This document shows positions 1-5,632 of a stretch of 14,890 bases of DNA, one piece after another (the stretch's first letter is position 1; each line of letters begins with the position of its first letter). The DNA comes from Candidatus Acidulodesulfobacterium acidiphilum (GTDB taxonomy: Bacteria; SZUA-79; Acidulodesulfobacterales; Acidulodesulfobacteraceae). A model generated the notes under the pieces. It was not told the DNA's origin. It worked only from the letters and a program-made list of their open reading frames with translations, and ran no database searches. Position numbers and translations under genes: made by a program. The stretch spans positions 1-14,890 of the forward strand of contig SHMQ01000044.1 in assembly GCA_008534395.1 (NCBI GenBank). The letters are read 5' to 3'.

Positions 1-1
1 A

Positions 2-127
2 TCGTTAAATTTTTTTATTTCGGCTATTTTAATATTAGGCGGCATTATATTTGTAATACTTAAAGAAAAAAAAGCGGAAGTAAAAGAAGAGACCATTGAA
101 GATTTAGAAGAAACATTTGATAAATAA
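2..127 (+). CDS. C-terminal end of a membrane protein (5'-truncated by window edge)
   Basis: An open frame runs in from the window edge and ends at TAA 125-127, followed directly by a second TAA. It encodes 41 residues: a hydrophobic stretch (roughly residues 4-20, rich in Ile, Leu, Phe and Gly) that looks like a last transmembrane helix, then a charged tail of Lys and Glu residues ending in FDK. This is the usual shape of a transporter or membrane-protein C-terminus facing the cytoplasm. The stop lies 13 bases before the start of the DsrE-like gene, whose AGGAGG site follows immediately, so the two are very likely co-transcribed. The family cannot be named from this fragment. Confidence 0.55.
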   Translation, partial: SLNFFISAILILGGIIFVILKEKKAEVKEETIEDLEETFDK

Positions 128-130
128 TAA

Positions 131-136
131 AGGAGG
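131..136 (+). promoter_or_regulatory. Ribosome binding site fixing the start of the DsrE-like gene
   Basis: AGGAGG sits 4 bases before ATG 141. It places the start at 141 rather than at the in-frame ATG 117, which overlaps the upstream gene and has no such site. Confidence 0.8.
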
Positions 137-140
137 AACA

Positions 141-557
141 ATGCAAAGAATGTCTGTTGTTATATCCAATGATGCATTTGATGCGATATTAACGCCGTTT
201 GATTTTATACATCTAGGAACTGCTATTTATGACGAAATAAATGTTTTATTTGTCGGGTTTGCCGCAAGACTTATGACAAAAGAAGGTATAAAAAATGCCG
301 AAGATTATTTAATCCATAAAAATATGCTTGATGAATTAAAGGAGGGCCTAAAAAGAATAGATCTGCCTGATAATTTATATTCAATAATTAAAGAATTAAA
401 GCGGACTGAAGGAATGAATTTTTATATTTGTTCAAATGCCGCCGCTAAATTTTCTATAACAGCTGAAATGCTTCTGCCTGAAATTGACGGCATAGTAGGA
501 GCCGCATGGTTTTTAATTGAAAAAGCAAACAAATCCGAAATATTTATGCAATTTTAA
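141..557 (+). CDS. DsrE/DsrF-like (DsrE family) protein
   Basis: This is a 138-residue soluble protein resembling the DsrE/DsrF/DrsH-like family of small alpha/beta proteins linked to sulfur-relay and persulfide chemistry. It opens with a beta strand (MSVVISND), continues with a second strand near residues 33-40 (INVLFVGFAA), has a helical middle rich in Lys and Glu, and then a strand NFYICSNAAAKFSI carrying its only cysteine, Cys97, at the place where family members hold the sulfur-carrying Cys. The end (EIDGIVGAAWFLIEKA) also fits the family. It follows the membrane-protein fragment by 13 bases, likely in one operon. A TauE/SafE permease follows after a repeat-containing gap, so a role in handling sulfur species is plausible but inferred. 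The family call is fairly good; the specific function is unknown. Confidence 0.65.
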   Translation: MQRMSVVISNDAFDAILTPFDFIHLGTAIYDEINVLFVGFAARLMTKEGIKNAEDYLIHKNMLDELKEGLKRIDLPDNLYSIIKELKRTEGMNFYICSNAAAKFSITAEMLLPEIDGIVGAAWFLIEKANKSEIFMQF

Positions 558-599
558 TTTATTATTTTATATATGAAAATTTCTTCAACAAGTTATAAA

Positions 600-689
600 T
601 ACTGGATTCCCGCTTTCGCGGGAATGACACCCGTTTAGTGAAAAGTTAAATCCCCGCATTGTCATTCCCGCGAAAGCGGGAATCCAGTA
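600..689. repeat. Perfect 30-bp inverted repeat built from GC-rich hairpin units
   Basis: Arms 600-629 and 660-689 are perfect reverse complements around a 30-base loop. Each arm itself holds a small hairpin (ATTCCCGC, TTTC loop, GCGGGAAT). The GC-rich arms stand out sharply from the AT-rich surroundings. This sequence type (TGGATTCCCGC...GCGGGAATGAC) resembles dispersed extragenic repeats common in many proteobacteria, such as dRS3-like or REP-like elements. It lies between the DsrE-like gene and tauE. As RNA it could fold into one long stem and act as a terminator or processing signal, though no clear U-run follows. Confidence 0.85.
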
Positions 690-696
690 AAAAAAA

Positions 697-716
697 TTCT
701 AATGGTGAGTTAAGGT
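697..716 (+). repeat. 20-bp direct repeat, copy 1
   Basis: TTCTAATGGTGAGTTAAGGT occurs here and again at 1837-1856 with one base changed (T to C at the seventh position), same orientation. This copy begins 7 bases after the inverted repeat and ends 10 bases before the tauE start, so its AAGG could serve as a weak ribosome binding site. The second copy has no gene start after it, so that cannot be the motif's general role. Confidence 0.7.
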
Positions 717-726
717 ATATTATTAT

Positions 727-1488
727 ATGGATATTTTAAATATAGTTATACTTTCTATAACGGGAATAATAGTCGGCGCAGCGACGGGTCTCATTGGAGC
801 GTCCGGCGTTATAATAGTCGTTCCCGTGCTTGCTTTTATATTTAATGTACCAATTTCAATAGCAATAGGCACAAGCCTTTTAATTGACGTTATAGTCTCA
901 TTTTCGGTGACTGCAACGTATGCTTTTAAAAATAGAGTTAATTATCGTATCGGCATACCTACAATGATAGGAGCGGTAGTTGGCGCACAACTCGGCGCAT
1001 ATATTTCAGTCAGTATGCCTCAGAGGCTTTTAGAAATAATATTCGGCATATTTATGTTGTTAATGGGCGCTTTTTTCTTAAAAACAAAAGGAAAATATCA
1101 AGAAAAAAGGGTTTTCTATTTTGAGAATCCACGCATAAATTTTATAATTATACTTATTTTTGGTTTTATTATAGGAATTCTTGCAGGTCTTCTCGGCACA
1201 AGCGGCGGCGTATTATACATGCTTGTGTATATTATAGTCTTTGGATTAGCAATAAAAGATTCAATAGGAACATCAACGCTTGTTATGATTATAGCTGCAT
1301 TAAGCGGAGCTATCGGTTATATCGGTTTAAAACATATAAATTTATTTGATGCATTTTTTATAGGGATTATTGCAATTCCTTCAGGAATTTTGTTTGCAAG
1401 AATTGCAATTAGAAGTAAAAAAGAGACGCTTATTATTATTTTAGGCATTACTTTGATTGCTGTGGGAGTTTCAATGTTATTTCATTAA
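727..1488 (+). CDS. TauE/SafE family membrane permease (putative anion exporter)
   Basis: This 253-residue, very hydrophobic protein has the usual length for TauE/SafE (former DUF81) inner-membrane proteins, which are linked to export of sulfite, sulfoacetate and other organosulfur or carboxylate anions. The internal duplication typical of the family is visible: the N-terminal half begins with a helix containing GAATGLIGASG (about residues 17-27) followed by VVPVL, and the C-terminal half repeats it as GILAGLLGTSGG near residues 149-160. A short charged segment (KTKGKYQEKR, near 120) separates the halves. Start ATG 727 has only a weak AAGG 11 bases upstream. The neighbouring DsrE-like gene hints at sulfur compounds as substrate, but this is inference and the substrate cannot be read from the sequence. 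Confidence 0.85.
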   Translation: MDILNIVILSITGIIVGAATGLIGASGVIIVVPVLAFIFNVPISIAIGTSLLIDVIVSFSVTATYAFKNRVNYRIGIPTMIGAVVGAQLGAYISVSMPQRLLEIIFGIFMLLMGAFFLKTKGKYQEKRVFYFENPRINFIIILIFGFIIGILAGLLGTSGGVLYMLVYIIVFGLAIKDSIGTSTLVMIIAALSGAIGYIGLKHINLFDAFFIGIIAIPSGILFARIAIRSKKETLIIILGITLIAVGVSMLFH

Positions 1489-1510
1489 AATTCCGCGGTT
1501 TATTTTTTGC

Positions 1511-1540
1511 TAAAAAAAATCCGGTCTCTTTAGAGACCTG
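1511..1540 (-). terminator. Rho-independent terminator-like hairpin reading leftwards
   Basis: GGTCTCT (1523-1529) and AGAGACC (1532-1538) form a perfect 7-bp stem with a 2-base loop, extended by two more pairs beyond one mismatch. On the minus strand the stem is followed by a run of eight T (1512-1519 read in reverse). It could end transcripts coming from ackA, 330 bases away, and would also shield tauE from antisense transcription. Confidence 0.5.
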
Positions 1541-1623
1541 ACCACCTTTAGGAGGAGTGATGGAAAACTTATAGTTATTAGTTAGTTATTAGTGATTATG
1601 TGAATTAAATAAAATTACCTATA

Positions 1624-1669
1624 ATTGCCGTAAAGCCTCCTTGCTTTAGCAATGGGAATATAAGGCAAT
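1624..1669. other. Nested hairpin, possible remnant of an IS200/IS605-type element end
   Basis: An outer 6-bp stem (ATTGCC 1624-1629 with GGCAAT 1664-1669) encloses an inner perfect palindrome TTGCTTTAGCAA (1641-1652). Read on the minus strand the inner part is TTCCCATTGCTAAAGCAAGGAGG, that is, a GCTAAAGC-cored hairpin followed by GGAGG. This resembles the layout I recall for the 3' ends of tnpB-carrying IS200/IS605 elements. No transposase or TnpB frame is present, so at most a remnant remains. Confidence 0.3.
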
Positions 1670-1836
1670 ATTTTTATAGAAATATAAGCCCTGATATTTT
1701 ATTATGTTGAATCATTGTTGAAAAAATATTTGAATATTTGAATAGTCTGTTTTTGCTAAAAATAAAAAATAATCTATAATTAATCGCTAAAAATAATAAA
1801 AAACGATAAAAACTATTTAAAATTAAATTGTGAAGT

Positions 1837-1856
1837 TTCTAACGGTGAGTTAAGGT
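1837..1856 (+). repeat. 20-bp direct repeat, copy 2
   Basis: TTCTAACGGTGAGTTAAGGT matches 697-716 in 19 of 20 positions, same orientation, 1140 bases away. It lies 12 bases beyond the ackA stop codon. Together the two copies bracket tauE and the non-coding stretch after it. Confidence 0.7.
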
Positions 1857-1868
1857 TATTATTTTGAT

Positions 1869-3209
1869 TTAATTTTTATTTGAATTTTTCAAATCATCCA
1901 AAAGGTTTATAGATTCAAACGCCATCTGAAGTTCTTCATCGGTATGGACGGCAAAAACTTTTACCGAAGAAGACTCGTCGTTTATAGGTTTAACAGAGTC
2001 GTCGATATTTACCGTGCCGAACGGATTATGCGACTGAAAATACTTTGCGGCGGCTGTGTTTTTTTCGCCGTCTAATTTTAAACCAAGATAAGTAAGATTG
2101 TCGCAGACTTCTTTTCTAAGCGGACCTGAGTTTTCGCCTATTCCACCAGTAAAAACAAGCGCGTCTATACCGTTTAAAACTGCGGCATACTGCCCTATAA
2201 ATTTTATTATTCTGTATATATACATTTTTAAGGCAAGTTTTGAATATTCGTCGTCAAACTCAGTTAATTCTTTAAAATCATAAGTTTTTTTGGATATTCC
2301 TAGAAGACCGCTTTTCTTGTTTAAAATTTTATTTAAGTCGTCATCCGTCAAATTAAGTTTTTTCTTTAAAATAAACGGCACTTCAGGGTCTATATTTCCG
2401 CATCTCGTCCCCATCATAAGACCTTCGAGCGGCGTGTAACCCATAGAAGTGTCTACGGACTTTCCGTTATTAACGGCACAGACGCTTGCCCCGTTTCCGA
2501 GATGACAGATAACCATTTTTTTTATGGCATTTTTATCGCCGTATTTATATTTATTATAAATATTAAATAAATTTACTATAAACGCATATGAAATTCCGTG
2601 AAAACCGTATTTTTTTATGCCCATCTTCTCGTAATATTCTATTGGAATAGGATAAATCGCCGCATAGTCCGGAACGCCTGCGTGAAAAGCGGTATCGAAT
2701 ATGCATACTTGGCGTGCATCAGGCATAAGCGATTTCATTACTTCAAGCCCCTTGAGGTTGGAAGGGTTATGAAGCGGCGCGATGTCGTTTAGTTCGGCTA
2801 ATTTTTTAACGTCTTCGCCGCCGGCTATAAGAGGTTTAACGTAATCTTTACCGCCGTGAACGTATCTGTGTGCAACTAAAACATTATAAGACGCAGACTG
2901 ACCTTTCTTTTCGGATTCTTTAGTTAAATCGTTAATGAAGGCTATTTTTTGTAAAATAAATTTAAGCGCAGTTTCATGGTCCGAAAAATTTCGTTTTTCG
3001 TTTTCGGTTTTGTTTTTATCTTTAAGATAAAAAGAGCCGTATTCCGTCCCTATCTCTTCTATCCTACAGGACAAGACTCTGTCTATATTATTTAGCGGCG
3101 ATACGCCGTTTTTTGAATCTGCCGAATAATTCGAAAAGTTAAAAAGGGAAAATTTTATAGAAGAACTGCCGCTGTTAATAGATATTATTTTTAAATTTTC
3201 GGTAAGCAT
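1869..3209 (-). CDS. ackA: Acetate kinase
   Basis: Acetate kinase interconverts acetate plus ATP with acetyl phosphate plus ADP in the cytoplasm. Family signatures occur in order: INSGSSSIKF (11-20, phosphate-binding Asn12), AHRYVHGG (113-120, Arg115 and His118), FDTAFH (171-176, Asp172 and His176), YGFHGISY (201-208, His204), CHLGNGAS (235-242, His236), GTRCGNIDPE (267-276, Arg269) and GGIGEN (355-360, Glu359). At 446 residues it is about 40 longer than usual, mainly through inserts near residues 28-45 and 95-110 and a tail. Two oddities: FHGISY lacks the second His of the common FHGTSH, and TRCGNID replaces TRSGDID. No phosphotransacetylase gene is adjacent. Start ATG 3209 has no clear ribosome binding site. 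It is transcribed divergently from the methyltransferase gene, with 87 bases between them. Confidence 0.95.
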   Translation of the reverse strand: MLTENLKIISINSGSSSIKFSLFNFSNYSADSKNGVSPLNNIDRVLSCRIEEIGTEYGSFYLKDKNKTENEKRNFSDHETALKFILQKIAFINDLTKESEKKGQSASYNVLVAHRYVHGGKDYVKPLIAGGEDVKKLAELNDIAPLHNPSNLKGLEVMKSLMPDARQVCIFDTAFHAGVPDYAAIYPIPIEYYEKMGIKKYGFHGISYAFIVNLFNIYNKYKYGDKNAIKKMVICHLGNGASVCAVNNGKSVDTSMGYTPLEGLMMGTRCGNIDPEVPFILKKKLNLTDDDLNKILNKKSGLLGISKKTYDFKELTEFDDEYSKLALKMYIYRIIKFIGQYAAVLNGIDALVFTGGIGENSGPLRKEVCDNLTYLGLKLDGEKNTAAAKYFQSHNPFGTVNIDDSVKPINDESSSVKVFAVHTDEELQMAFESINLLDDLKNSNKN

Positions 3210-3261
3210 TCTGAATATTTTCGAAAAATAGATAAATTAATAAAATTTAAAAATTAAAATA

Positions 3262-3290
3262 TTGTATTTCCGCTTATTATATAATATAAT
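3262..3290 (+). promoter_or_regulatory. Sigma70-type promoter of the methyltransferase gene
   Basis: TTGTAT (3262-3267), a 17-base spacer and TATAAT (3285-3290) match the consensus well. The -10 box ends only 6 bases before ATG 3297, so transcription should start at or next to the A of the start codon, implying a leaderless mRNA. An alternative TATAAT at 3280-3285 has a poor spacer. Confidence 0.6.
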
Positions 3291-3296
3291 AAACAA

Positions 3297-3932
3297 ATGC
3301 ACAAATTTAATCCTGCGCACCACAAAAGGTTAGACTCGGAAGAAAGGCATAAATTTATGCCTCCGGAACTTATCGTAAACGAAATAGAAAAAACTGCTAT
3401 AGAATATTTTAAAAATTCGGACGCCGTAACGTTTGCCGACCTCGGCTGCGGAAGCGGTTTTTTCTCTATACCGCTTGCCAAAAGAGCTAAAAATTTTAAA
3501 GATAAAAAATTTATTCTTTTTGCTTTAGACGTCAGCGAAGAAATGCTCGGCGTCTTTAACGGCAAACTTAAAAAAGATAAAGATATAGACCAGACGGATA
3601 CCGGTTCTTGCAAAATAAAATGCGTAAAATGCGAAGAATTCTTCATTCCGCTCGAAGACTCCTCCGTGAACATTTTGCTTCTGGCAAACGTCTTCCATGA
3701 AATAGAAAATAAAATCGATTACCTTAAAGAAATTAGACGGGTTTTAAAAGACGGCGGTACGTTTTTCCTTTTAGACTGGAAAAAAGAGGATCCTAACCCC
3801 GTGATGGGGCCTCCCTCTGCCGAAAGGGTTTCTACGGAAGAAGCAGAAAAAGCCCTTGAATCGTCGGGTTTTAAAAACATAAAAAACCTGCCTTTATATT
3901 CTTCGTCGTTTACGATAGTTTCAAAAAAATAA
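3297..3932 (+). CDS. Class I SAM-dependent methyltransferase
   Basis: This 211-residue cytoplasmic protein has the Rossmann-type methyltransferase fold. Motif I is [18 protein letters not shown] (about 46-63), the acidic residue after strand 2 is Asp78 in FALDVS, the motif IV region reads [14 protein letters not shown] (125-138), and the post-motif strand is [16 protein letters not shown] (149-164). The N-terminus ([21 protein letters not shown]) matches a conserved lead-in of UbiE/Methyltransf_11-like proteins often found in anaerobes, which supports ATG 3297 although no ribosome binding site precedes it. The acceptor substrate is unknown. A rubredoxin gene follows after 46 bases, probably in the same transcript. 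The fold is certain; calling it UbiE proper would go too far. Confidence 0.85.
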   Translation: MHKFNPAHHKRLDSEERHKFMPPELIVNEIEKTAIEYFKNSDAVTFADLGCGSGFFSIPLAKRAKNFKDKKFILFALDVSEEMLGVFNGKLKKDKDIDQTDTGSCKIKCVKCEEFFIPLEDSSVNILLLANVFHEIENKIDYLKEIRRVLKDGGTFFLLDWKKEDPNPVMGPPSAERVSTEEAEKALESSGFKNIKNLPLYSSSFTIVSKK

Positions 3933-3978
3933 AAATAAAATAAATATAAAACAAAAAAGTAAATTAAAGGAGAGTGAA

Positions 3979-4143
3979 ATGCAAAAATATAGATGCGAAG
4001 TATGCGATTATATATACGACCCCGAAAAAGGAGACCCTGACGGCGGAATACCTGCCGGAACGCCGTTCGAAAAACTCCCCTCATTCTGGGTATGCCCTGT
4101 TTGCGGCGCAGCCATTATTAAATTCACTCTGGTTCCGGAATAA
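3979..4143 (+). CDS. Rubredoxin (54 residues)
   Basis: A small frame from ATG 3979 to TAA 4141-4143 encodes a rubredoxin, a soluble one-electron carrier with a single iron bound by four cysteines. Both metal motifs are present: [21 protein letters not shown] (Cys6 and Cys9) and FWVCPVCGA (Cys39 and Cys42), with the conserved GTPFEKLP between them. The length is typical. AAAGGAGA at 3967-3974 gives a good ribosome binding site. Small departures from the family are D in CDYIY where G is usual, SFW for the common DDW, and a hydrophobic AIIKF at the C-terminal motif. It follows the methyltransferase by 46 bases. Partners may be oxidoreductases that detoxify oxygen, but nothing adjacent shows this. 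Confidence 0.95.
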   Translation: MQKYRCEVCDYIYDPEKGDPDGGIPAGTPFEKLPSFWVCPVCGAAIIKFTLVPE

Positions 4144-4203
4144 TAAATTTCGTAATAATAATTTACCAAAATTATTCATATTTTAAGTTTATATTTTACG
4201 CTA

Positions 4204-4232
4204 TTGACAAAACACTTAAAATATACTTTAAT
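4204..4232 (+). promoter_or_regulatory. Promoter of tRNA-Gly
   Basis: TTGACA (4204-4209), a 17-base spacer and TTTAAT (4227-4232). The expected start near 4239 leaves a leader of about 40 bases before the tRNA. The leader contains a 7-bp inverted repeat (GTTAAAT 4243-4249, ATTTAAC 4255-4261). Confidence 0.7.
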
Positions 4233-4280
4233 ATATGAATAAGTTAAATGACAAATTTAACTTTTGTCTTTCTCACGAAT

Positions 4281-4355
4281 GCGGGAATAGCTCAGTGGTA
4301 GAGCATTACCTTGCCAAGGTAAGGGTCGCGGGTTCAAGTCCCGTTTCCCGCTCCA
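4281..4355 (+). tRNA. tRNA-Gly (anticodon GCC)
   Basis: A complete cloverleaf can be drawn: acceptor stem GCGGGAA/TTCCCGC, D arm GCTC-AGTGGTA-GAGC, anticodon stem TTACC/GGTAA with loop TTGCCAA (anticodon GCC at 4313-4315), T arm GCGGG-TTCAAGT-CCCGT with a terminal G-T pair, discriminator T at 4352 and an encoded CCA at 4353-4355. All stems pair. It is a single tRNA gene with its own promoter. Confidence 0.97.
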
Positions 4356-4387
4356 TTAAAATATCATTTTAATTTTTATATTTTTTT
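4355..4387 (+). terminator. AT-rich terminator after tRNA-Gly
   Basis: ATTAAAAT (4355-4362) and ATTTTAAT (4366-4373) form an 8-bp hairpin with a 3-base loop, followed by T-rich sequence ending in seven T (4381-4387). The stem has no G or C, so it would be weak. The T-run overlaps the end of the convergent gene at 4376. Confidence 0.45.
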
Positions 4388-4687
4388 ACGCTTTGGTTTT
4401 TGAAATATACATTCATTGATTTCACCCATATTGTAAATCCTAAGTTTGTGGCTTCTGGGGAATTCACGCTTTAAAAGCTTTTTAAAAATTCCGTTCAGTC
4501 CGTTAAAATCGGAAACGAATTCTTCGTCGAAAAAACCCCTTTCAAGTATGCAGTATTCATCTTCTTGAGACCTGATAACGTAAAATCCCCTGTCTCTTTT
4601 ATAGCTCCTTACGTCATAGTAATGTCCTATCGGAATATTTTTTAATTTTTTGAGGAGGCTGTCTATAAAAGTTTCTTTCGCTATCAT
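4376..4687 (-). CDS. Small conserved-looking hypothetical protein
   Basis: This 103-residue protein is not recognised. It is soluble, basic, and has no signal peptide or membrane segment. Visible features are an N-terminal amphipathic helix (ETFIDSLLKKLKNIP, 5-19), a stretch of likely beta strands (YDVRSYKRDRGFYVIRSQEDEYCILERGFF), a second helix (LNGIFKKLLKREF) and a closing segment RSHKLRIYNMGEIN before a Lys/Arg tail. The balanced composition argues for a real protein. Start ATG 4687 lacks a ribosome binding site, but no other start exists before the in-frame stop upstream. It lies 51 bases after the metallophosphoesterase gene on the same strand, so the two are probably co-transcribed, perhaps together with hypAB. 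Confidence 0.7.
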   Translation of the reverse strand: MIAKETFIDSLLKKLKNIPIGHYYDVRSYKRDRGFYVIRSQEDEYCILERGFFDEEFVSDFNGLNGIFKKLLKREFPRSHKLRIYNMGEINECIFQKPKRKKI

Positions 4688-4738
4688 GCCGTTAAAGTAT
4701 TTCTAAAATTTAATAAATATAAAAACTATTGCCGTCGG

Positions 4739-5584
4739 CTATTTAATAACCGGAGTTTCAAAATATTTTACCGTTTTAGATATATATTCTCGGACGTTTG
4801 TTATATCGGTTTTATTAGTTTTATCGGTTATAATATTTGCCGTCTTATATTTCATAACTGTCGAAAGCAAAGCGCCTTTGCGGGCCAATATGTTTAATCC
4901 GTAAACCGGTATTCCTTCGATTTCTGATTTGCATATTCCATGGTGGTGTCCGAAAAAAACCATTTTAGGCTTAATTTTTAAAATTAAATCCCTGAGGCCG
5001 ACCGCCTTAGGATAATACCTGTTTTTATCGTTGTCTTCTATAAGTACTCCTTCCGGCGCATCATGGGAAATAAAAATATCAATGCTTCTATCTTCATTTT
5101 TTTTGTTTTCGTCCGCATATTTTAACAAATTATTTATTTCACTTTTTGTATAATGTCTGTCCGATTCTTTATAATTAAAATGTTCGGGGTCGTATTTTCC
5201 GCCGATACCGGCTGCTATAAGCCGCTCGCTGCCTATATTTATTTCAGCTACGGTGCCGTTGGGAATATAAAAAAGATTTTTAATAATTTCTAAATCGCCC
5301 GATAGTTTTACCGAATTAAGAAAATTAAAATCTTCGTTGTTGCCGTTTATAAAATACGTCTTAACCGGAGCGGTTTTTTTCTCTTTGTACCAGCGCGGAA
5401 AATCTCCCGTTCCGCTATGAAATTTAGTAACGCCGTCGTGATAGTCGGCATTTACCCATATGCCGAAATCGCCAACCTGCAGAATAACGTCAAAATTTAT
5501 TTTAAGTTCCGACTCAAATTTCTTTACGCAATTATAAAATTTATCTATCCTTCCGTGAACGTCTCCCGCCGCACAAATATTCAT
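4739..5584 (-). CDS. Metallophosphoesterase (calcineurin-like)
   Basis: This 281-residue protein has all the metal-binding blocks of the calcineurin-like superfamily in order: GDVHG (7-11, Asp8 and His10), GDFG (38-41, Asp39), GNNE (81-84, Asn82), SHD (173-175, His174) and GHHHG (212-216). Such enzymes bind two metal ions and hydrolyse phosphomono- or diesters. The block normally written GNHE is GNNE here, so the His that usually helps protonate the leaving group is Asn83. The layout (FINGNNE, ISHDAPEG, FFGHHH) somewhat resembles the RNA lariat-debranching branch, but the substrate is unknown. It starts 48 bases downstream of the hypB stop on the same strand, without a clear ribosome binding site, and may be a passenger in the hypAB operon. 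Confidence 0.85.
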   Translation of the reverse strand: MNICAAGDVHGRIDKFYNCVKKFESELKINFDVILQVGDFGIWVNADYHDGVTKFHSGTGDFPRWYKEKKTAPVKTYFINGNNEDFNFLNSVKLSGDLEIIKNLFYIPNGTVAEINIGSERLIAAGIGGKYDPEHFNYKESDRHYTKSEINNLLKYADENKKNEDRSIDIFISHDAPEGVLIEDNDKNRYYPKAVGLRDLILKIKPKMVFFGHHHGICKSEIEGIPVYGLNILARKGALLSTVMKYKTANIITDKTNKTDITNVREYISKTVKYFETPVIK

Positions 5585-5632
5585 TTTAATTTATTTATTT
5601 AATTTAATTTAATTTTATAAAAATGTTTTTAT

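Larger units (their letters stand above)
1489..1868. other. 380-bp non-coding stretch with hairpins and repeat remnants
   Basis: No gene of credible length is visible here. From left to right it holds a minus-strand terminator-like hairpin (1511-1540), a smaller imperfect hairpin (CCACC/GGAGG, 1542-1555), an AGGAGG-like site followed by an ATG (1560) whose frame closes after four residues, TTAGTTATTA-type short repeats (about 1574-1592), a nested hairpin at 1624-1669, very AT-rich sequence to about 1830, and the second copy of the 20-bp motif (1837-1856). The mixture looks like decayed mobile DNA left between tauE and the end of ackA. Confidence 0.5.

Noticed and set aside
600-689. CRISPR-like repeat reading of the GC-rich arms
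   Set aside because: Only two copies, in inverted orientation, with a 30-base loop; no array of direct repeats with spacers and no cas gene.
3254-4084. Minus-strand open frames opposite the methyltransferase and rubredoxin genes (3254-3673, 3719-4084)
   Set aside because: They lie antisense to clear genes with full family motifs and encode low-quality Ser/Phe-rich translations.
3974-4186. Plus-strand 70-residue frame overlapping rubredoxin
   Set aside because: It is a shifted frame of the rubredoxin gene; the +1-shifted frame at 3979 has both CxxC motifs and the ribosome binding site.
4281-4355. tRNA-Gly as an attachment site for an integrated element
   Set aside because: No second copy of the tRNA 3' end and no integrase gene were found in the window.
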